DNA from: Spirochaetota bacterium
GTDB lineage: Bacteria; Spirochaetota; UBA4802; UBA5550
Assembly: GCA_025457915.1 (NCBI GenBank)
Contig: JALOTL010000003.1
Location: 124,001 to 188,000 of the forward strand
Reading direction: 5' to 3'
DNA: 64,000 nucleotides
Position numbers and translations under genes: made by a program. Positions 58,898 to 64,000 of the stretch are shown here, piece by piece; position 1 is the stretch's first letter, and each line of letters starts with the position of its first letter. The notes under the pieces were generated by a model that was not told the DNA's origin, searched no databases, and was given only the letters and a program-made list of their open reading frames with translations.

Positions 58898-60781
58898 TTA
58901 TCTGATTTTATAAAGCTCCACATCGAAATAACCAAAATGAAAGGTTCGGACGAGATTGTCCATGATAAAAAGATCCCTGTATCTTTCGGTTATTTTCCTC
59001 TCGAACACTACGTTCCTGCAAACCGCTATGTAAAGGGGTATGTTTTTTTCCATTATTTTTCCGTGACTTCCGCCGGAATGGGTATTGATGCTTACGGGTT
59101 CATTCCTGATGAGTTTGCCGACCAGCCTGTGGTTGTATTCTCCCTGCCACTGGACGATCAGCGGCTTCAGTCTGTTTTCAATCGTAAGCCCGGATGACCA
59201 GCTCCCGGCAATTATGCTGTTTGATGGGAGCGTGGAGCCGATATTTTTTGATGCCTCGAAGAGATTGTTGTCGTGGAAAATAAACCATTTCCCGTATTGA
59301 AACATCTGAATGACCACAATTATTATTAATACCATTTTGTTAAAGTCCGGCCTCTTGATGAATGAAAAGACCCTTTTCCTGCTTAAAAAGATCACGACCA
59401 GCACGGCCGCCACCGTTAAAACCATGGGCGCGAGAACCGGCAATGCACCGGAGATTCCTCCCGTTTCAAAATATGGGTATATTTTTTTAATCAGGCTGTT
59501 CCTCGTCCATGCGGGAATGACCATAACGTAGATCACCACTGCCGAATAAAGAAAGGCCGTGATCCACAGGAACGCGGCAAGGATGTTGTACGGAGGATTT
59601 TTTTTCCCGAAAAGAAAAGACTGCAGCTTCCCGTCCTCAAGGGTGGAAACGGCCCTGGATGCGATTATCATCATTGGAGGAAAAACGAGCAGATAATACC
59701 TTGAAGGGTGGTAGTACATCAGTGAAAGGAATATGAATCCGAAAACCAGCCATGAGGCCATGATCAGATCGATGAGCCGGCCTTCGGATCTCGTTATGAA
59801 TTCATGGAGGATGTAAATAGAGAAAAAGGCGGCAAGGAAAAAAGTAACCGGATGAAGGAAAATGAATTCATTGTATAAATTTTTTCCCAGCATTATATGC
59901 AGGGGATCGAACATCCAGAATGGTATGAACTCGATTACTGGCTTTCCGAAAACCGTGAATTCAAATAAAAATTTTGCCATGTACATCTTGAAGATGGTGA
60001 CATGCGCGAAAAGCAGATACATGGTCGTGATGCCGCTGAGGATCGATATCAGGACCGCGTTGGCGTACTTTTTCAAAATCACGGATTTGCCGCAGGCGTA
60101 TATTATCAGTGCCGGTATGACAGAAAGGAAAATTACCAGGAAGGATTTTTTTATGTTATAGCAGGCGATAAGGGCGGCCAATCCTCCGGCAAGGAAAATC
60201 GTCCTGGATAAGATGCCGGGAAAGACGCCATAACCTTTCAAGCGCGGTGTCTTTTTCCATGGCATGAAGACCTCCGCGAAGCAGAACATTGCCAGGATGA
60301 CATAGAATATCAGATGGCTTTCATACAGGCCCAGGCGGTTGTACATCGTAAAATAAAAATTTGTTCCGGCCAGTAGAAGGCCTAGAGCAGCGGTTAAGTC
60401 ATCATAATTTCTTTTGAGGAAAACGAACAGAAGCAGCAAAGAAAAAACAGAATATATTATTGAAACCGATCTGATCGAGGCAAAACTCACCCCGAAGGTT
60501 TTGAATATCCAGAGAAAGGTGTAATTCGGGAGAGGGCCCCGTTCGAGCCAGTGGGCGTATTCGTCCTCGTCGGACCATCTCCAGTCGCCGTAAAGAGCCA
60601 TGTTCCTTGAGGCATACGTTTTGAATCCTTCATCGGTGTAGGTGGCTGCGGATATCGATATGTCCTGCGGACCGTCGGCGTTTATGAACGCGATCCTCAT
60701 TGCCGAAAGGACTATGAACGCGAAAACGACGATTAAGCAATAGTATTTTTTCGAAGAAAGGGATTTCAGGTATTCGAACAT
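58898..60781 (-). CDS. Membrane glycosyltransferase, GT39/PMT-like
   Basis: ~12 TM helices, N-terminal periplasmic ISISAATYTDEGFKTYASRNMALYGDW, GLYESHLIFYV, YYHPSRYYLLVFPPMMI. Confidence 0.82.
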   Translation of the reverse strand: MFEYLKSLSSKKYYCLIVVFAFIVLSAMRIAFINADGPQDISISAATYTDEGFKTYASRNMALYGDWRWSDEDEYAHWLERGPLPNYTFLWIFKTFGVSFASIRSVSIIYSVFSLLLLFVFLKRNYDDLTAALGLLLAGTNFYFTMYNRLGLYESHLIFYVILAMFCFAEVFMPWKKTPRLKGYGVFPGILSRTIFLAGGLAALIACYNIKKSFLVIFLSVIPALIIYACGKSVILKKYANAVLISILSGITTMYLLFAHVTIFKMYMAKFLFEFTVFGKPVIEFIPFWMFDPLHIMLGKNLYNEFIFLHPVTFFLAAFFSIYILHEFITRSEGRLIDLIMASWLVFGFIFLSLMYYHPSRYYLLVFPPMMIIASRAVSTLEDGKLQSFLFGKKNPPYNILAAFLWITAFLYSAVVIYVMVIPAWTRNSLIKKIYPYFETGGISGALPVLAPMVLTVAAVLVVIFLSRKRVFSFIKRPDFNKMVLIIIVVIQMFQYGKWFIFHDNNLFEASKNIGSTLPSNSIIAGSWSSGLTIENRLKPLIVQWQGEYNHRLVGKLIRNEPVSINTHSGGSHGKIMEKNIPLYIAVCRNVVFERKITERYRDLFIMDNLVRTFHFGYFDVELYKIR

Positions 60782-60825
60782 TTTGATCCCGGATAAGAAA
60801 TTTTAAATCAGGATTCGGATTTTCA

Positions 60826-62094
60826 TCAGGCATTTTTCCTGACGAATTTGTTCCAGTTGAAAGACTCTGAAAATTCCGGGTAATCCCTTTTTTCCATGTT
60901 CCATACCTTTTTTGCGGAAAGGGGCTGCCTGTGCTGGAATTTTTTGAAAATGGATATGTATCCCTCTACCATTCGTTCCCATTTATAATTGGTTATCGTA
61001 TAATGTTTTGCCGCTTCCCCGAATTTTTTAAGCGCCTTCATGTCCGACAGAAGGGAATGGATCTTGCTGACCCATGAATCCGGGTTCTGCGGAGGAACCA
61101 GGAACCCGTTGCCGCCGTCTATGACGGCGCAGGTTATTCCCTCTATTGCCGATGCGACGACGGGAAGCCCGCATATGGCGGCTTCCAGCGCAACCAGACC
61201 GAATCCCTCTGCGTCCCCCTTGACTTTTATATTGGGCATAATAAAAAGATCTGAATGCTTGAGGATCTGTACCATCTCCTCGAAAGGCTGTTTGCCGAGA
61301 TAGAAGGCCCTGTTTTTCAGCTCCGGTTTCTTCAGGGCCTTTTTTATATAGATCTCGTCCATGCCCAACCCGAAGACAAGGCTTATCTGGAGCGCTATTC
61401 TTTCCGGAAGAAGGCTTAAGAAAAGGAATATTTTTTTTATGTGTCTCTGGGGCGGGCCTATGATAATATATATCACATCCTTGTCGAGTTTGGGCATCAC
61501 CTTGTTCAGAAACCAGGAAAAGCCCTTTCTTATCACGCTTCTTCCCACGGAAACCAGAATTTTTTTGCCTTCCAGAGATATCTGAAGTTTCTTCTCCAGG
61601 ATCGACCTGTAATTGTTTTTTTTATGGATCTCGCTCAGATCGGTATCCACTCCGTTCCTTACAACGAAAATTTTTTCCCTGTCGAATCCCCTTTTAAGGC
61701 ATTCTTCGGCTGTCGCCCTGCTTACGGCTATCAGCCCGTCGTATTTTTTAAAATGTTTTTCGACCGTGCTCTGGAATATTTTGCTCGGGAATACTATATC
61801 CAGTCCGTGCAATGTAACAAGTATGGGCACCCTGGTGATTTTTCGTAAAAAAAGTCCGAAAAGGGCCATAAGGCCGTCGTTCAGGTGTATAACGGAAATG
61901 CCCGGGTTTTCTTTGAGAATTTTTTTAACCCTTGACGATAACGACAGGAAGAAGTTCAATTTGCTGGTGTTATTGTCGTAAATCAGAGTATGCACCTTGT
62001 ATGACTTTGATACGCCGCTTATCAGTTCATAGCTCTGTTTTTCCATTCCGCCGATTGATGGCGGATATTTATGAGTTATAAACAACGCTTCCAT
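60826..62094 (-). CDS. Glycosyltransferase family 4 (GT-B)
   Basis: MEALFITHKYPPSIGGMEKQSYEL, ILVSVGRSVIRKGF, DLFIMPNIKVKGDAEGFGLVALEAAICGLPVVAS. Confidence 0.93.
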   Translation of the reverse strand: MEALFITHKYPPSIGGMEKQSYELISGVSKSYKVHTLIYDNNTSKLNFFLSLSSRVKKILKENPGISVIHLNDGLMALFGLFLRKITRVPILVTLHGLDIVFPSKIFQSTVEKHFKKYDGLIAVSRATAEECLKRGFDREKIFVVRNGVDTDLSEIHKKNNYRSILEKKLQISLEGKKILVSVGRSVIRKGFSWFLNKVMPKLDKDVIYIIIGPPQRHIKKIFLFLSLLPERIALQISLVFGLGMDEIYIKKALKKPELKNRAFYLGKQPFEEMVQILKHSDLFIMPNIKVKGDAEGFGLVALEAAICGLPVVASAIEGITCAVIDGGNGFLVPPQNPDSWVSKIHSLLSDMKALKKFGEAAKHYTITNYKWERMVEGYISIFKKFQHRQPLSAKKVWNMEKRDYPEFSESFNWNKFVRKNA

Positions 62095-63139
62095 TACCAA
62101 CTCCTTTGGTTTTTCGCATAACCAGTAAGAACGCGATGAAACCGACTGCTATCCAGAATATCTGCCGTGTCCTTCTCAGTATGGCGACCGTGATCCAGAC
62201 TTCGGATCCGGCAACCCCTGTAACTTCCAGCATTTTTTTCGTTGCAAATTCCTCTACACCGATCTGTCCCGGAACAAACGCTCCCATTGCTTTAAAAACC
62301 ATCACTCCGATTTCTATAATAATGCAGGAAATGAATGACTGGTTTATTCCAAGAAAATAAAGAATCAAGTAAAATTCCCCCGCTCCTGCTATCCAGCTGA
62401 GAAGGGATAGAATATATGCAAAAATGAAATTTGTTTTTTTATACCTGTAAAAATCAATCAGCTCCCTGTCAATTTCTACCATGTGAGCGATGGTTTGTGT
62501 AAGTTTTTTTGGTTGTTTAATCTTTTTTTCCAAAATTTGCAATAAAAAAATCGGAAGAAAAAGGACTCCTTTGCCTGTTTTTAATAAAGCGATTATTGCA
62601 AACAATACAAAAGTGATTGTTGTGAACATAATTATCATACGGTTGCCGCTCAAATTTAGAGCATCGACAAGAAAAACAGCGCCGAGAAAAATCAGCGTTA
62701 CTGATGATAAAACAATCAGAAACCGTGAAATCGTTATTGAAGCGACGCCTTTTTTTAAGGAAACCCCTTTTCTTTTCAGCAACACCGCCTTCAGGGCTTC
62801 CCCGGCGATTACGTTTGTCGGATTTATTTGCGCGAGGCTTTCACCTATGAGTCTTATGATGAACATATCCCAGAGATTGATATGCCCGGGACGGTCGTTG
62901 AAAGATAAATACCAGGCCGTTGAAACGAGAAAATACGCGAACAGGGTAACCATAAGAAGAAATATGAAATTAATGTTAATTGTCCGGAGCTGTAAGTAAA
63001 TATTCGAGAGGTTGGAATTTACTATGAACCATCCGACGAGAATAAGTCCCGCGGACAGGCATAAGTATTTAATAATTGTAACGGTGAGGCTTTTCCGCTT
63101 GCCGGGTGATGAATCTGATATGTCAGACGGCAACTTCAT
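62069..63139 (-). CDS. Lysylphosphatidylglycerol synthase TM-region / flippase-like membrane protein
   Basis: Multiple TM helices, INPTNVIAGEALKAVLLKRKGVSLKKGVASITISR, FVPGQIGVEEFATKKMLEVTG; start taken at the internal Met near 63139. Confidence 0.85.
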   Translation of the reverse strand: MKLPSDISDSSPGKRKSLTVTIIKYLCLSAGLILVGWFIVNSNLSNIYLQLRTININFIFLLMVTLFAYFLVSTAWYLSFNDRPGHINLWDMFIIRLIGESLAQINPTNVIAGEALKAVLLKRKGVSLKKGVASITISRFLIVLSSVTLIFLGAVFLVDALNLSGNRMIIMFTTITFVLFAIIALLKTGKGVLFLPIFLLQILEKKIKQPKKLTQTIAHMVEIDRELIDFYRYKKTNFIFAYILSLLSWIAGAGEFYLILYFLGINQSFISCIIIEIGVMVFKAMGAFVPGQIGVEEFATKKMLEVTGVAGSEVWITVAILRRTRQIFWIAVGFIAFLLVMRKTKGVGNGSVVYNS

Positions 63140-64000
63140 CAAGAACCTCTTGCTCCTCATTCTTCCGGGCTTCAATTATTTTTTCATAGGTATCAAACAT
63201 CTTCACGCAGAGGTTGTCCCACTTCTGGGACATGGCATATTTTACCGCGTTTTTTCTTATCCGGCTGAAAAGCTGCTGATCGTCAAGAAGCCTGGATATT
63301 TTAATGCAGAAATCGTCAGGGTTCTTGGGTTCGGCCAGGAACCCTGTAAGACCGTCCTTGATTATACCCTTGGGGCCCCCCTTGTCTGCGGCTACTACTG
63401 CCAGACCCGAAGCCATGGCTTCGAGGACAACGTTGCCGAAGGTTTCAGTTATTGACGGGAACACGAAAATATCGCACGAGGCATAGACTCTTGCGAGTTC
63501 CCTGTTAGTGAGCTTCCCTGTGAAGATTGCTCCAGGCATTTTCTTTTCCATGTATTCTTTTTCCGGGCCGTCGCCTGTTATTATCATCCTGACATCGTTT
63601 CTTGTTTTGGCAAGCTGTTCATAAATGCCAATAAGGGTATTTACTTCTTTCTCCCATACAAGCCTGCTTACAAAGAGGATCCTTTTAATGCCCTTGCCGC
63701 TCAGTTTGTTTATATATGAATCGTTCCTGAATTTCGGATTGAATTCATGCAGATCAATGCCCCTGCCCCAGATCAGCAGCCTTTTTTCATCGATTCCGGA
63801 TTTGATTAATTCATCCCTTATGGGGGACGTGGGCACGAAGGTTATATCACACCTGTTGTAATGGAACTTCATGATCCTGTTTGCCAGGTATTTCATCAGC
63901 CTTCTCAGGCCGGGTATATTCTTGAAATAGTAATCAACATAGGCGAGAAAATGCGTATGATAAGTGCTTGTTAGAGGGATATTCCTGCTTTCGGCATATT
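63123..64000 (-). CDS. Glycosyltransferase family 4 (GT-B), 5' part beyond window
   Basis: Frame stays open past the listed start: YAESRNIPLTSTYHTHFLAYVDYYFKNIPGLRRLMKYLANRIMKFHYNRCDITFVPTSPIRDEL; ILFVSRLVWEKEVNTLIGIYE, DIFVFPSITETFGNVVLEAMASGLAVVAAD. Confidence 0.93.
   Translation of the reverse strand, partial: YAESRNIPLTSTYHTHFLAYVDYYFKNIPGLRRLMKYLANRIMKFHYNRCDITFVPTSPIRDELIKSGIDEKRLLIWGRGIDLHEFNPKFRNDSYINKLSGKGIKRILFVSRLVWEKEVNTLIGIYEQLAKTRNDVRMIITGDGPEKEYMEKKMPGAIFTGKLTNRELARVYASCDIFVFPSITETFGNVVLEAMASGLAVVAADKGGPKGIIKDGLTGFLAEPKNPDDFCIKISRLLDDQQLFSRIRKNAVKYAMSQKWDNLCVKMFDTYEKIIEARKNEEQEVLDEVAV

Overview
This 64 kb window looks like ordinary bacterial chromosome. A spirochaete-like host is inferred from a CfpA-like filament protein next to flagellar genes that include flgH and flgI. 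Most of the window is housekeeping or envelope genes: dapF-like, PPDK-like, pgk, tatC, purL/purQ, DAHP synthase, an MCP, adk, flgG-flgA-flgH-flgI-flgJ, nadE, exbB-exbD-tonB, an APC permease, an RND pump, an MBOAT/SGNH acetylation module, three hybrid sensor kinases, a tandem pair of serine hydrolases, and a glycosyltransferase cluster at the right end. Features not in the ORF track: (1) a 35-bp exact repeat of the tRNA-Arg(TCG) 3' end at 41202-41236 and 48347-48381. It brackets a ~7.1 kb island carrying a 1783-aa sensor with HK, REC and SpoIIE/PP2C modules, an ankyrin protein and an IS3-like relic, with no integrase seen. (2) A decayed 3' remnant of nifJ (PFOR) at ~1432-2050. (3) A truncated Na+/H+ antiporter-like remnant at ~31380-31802. 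(4) A candidate ~170-nt structured RNA, 6S-like, at ~3133-3303. (5) A DapF-family protein with Ser at both catalytic Cys positions. (6) A PPDK-family protein whose ATP-grasp domain appears degenerate. No CRISPR array, rRNA or prophage was seen. All product calls come from motif recognition by eye; no database search was run.
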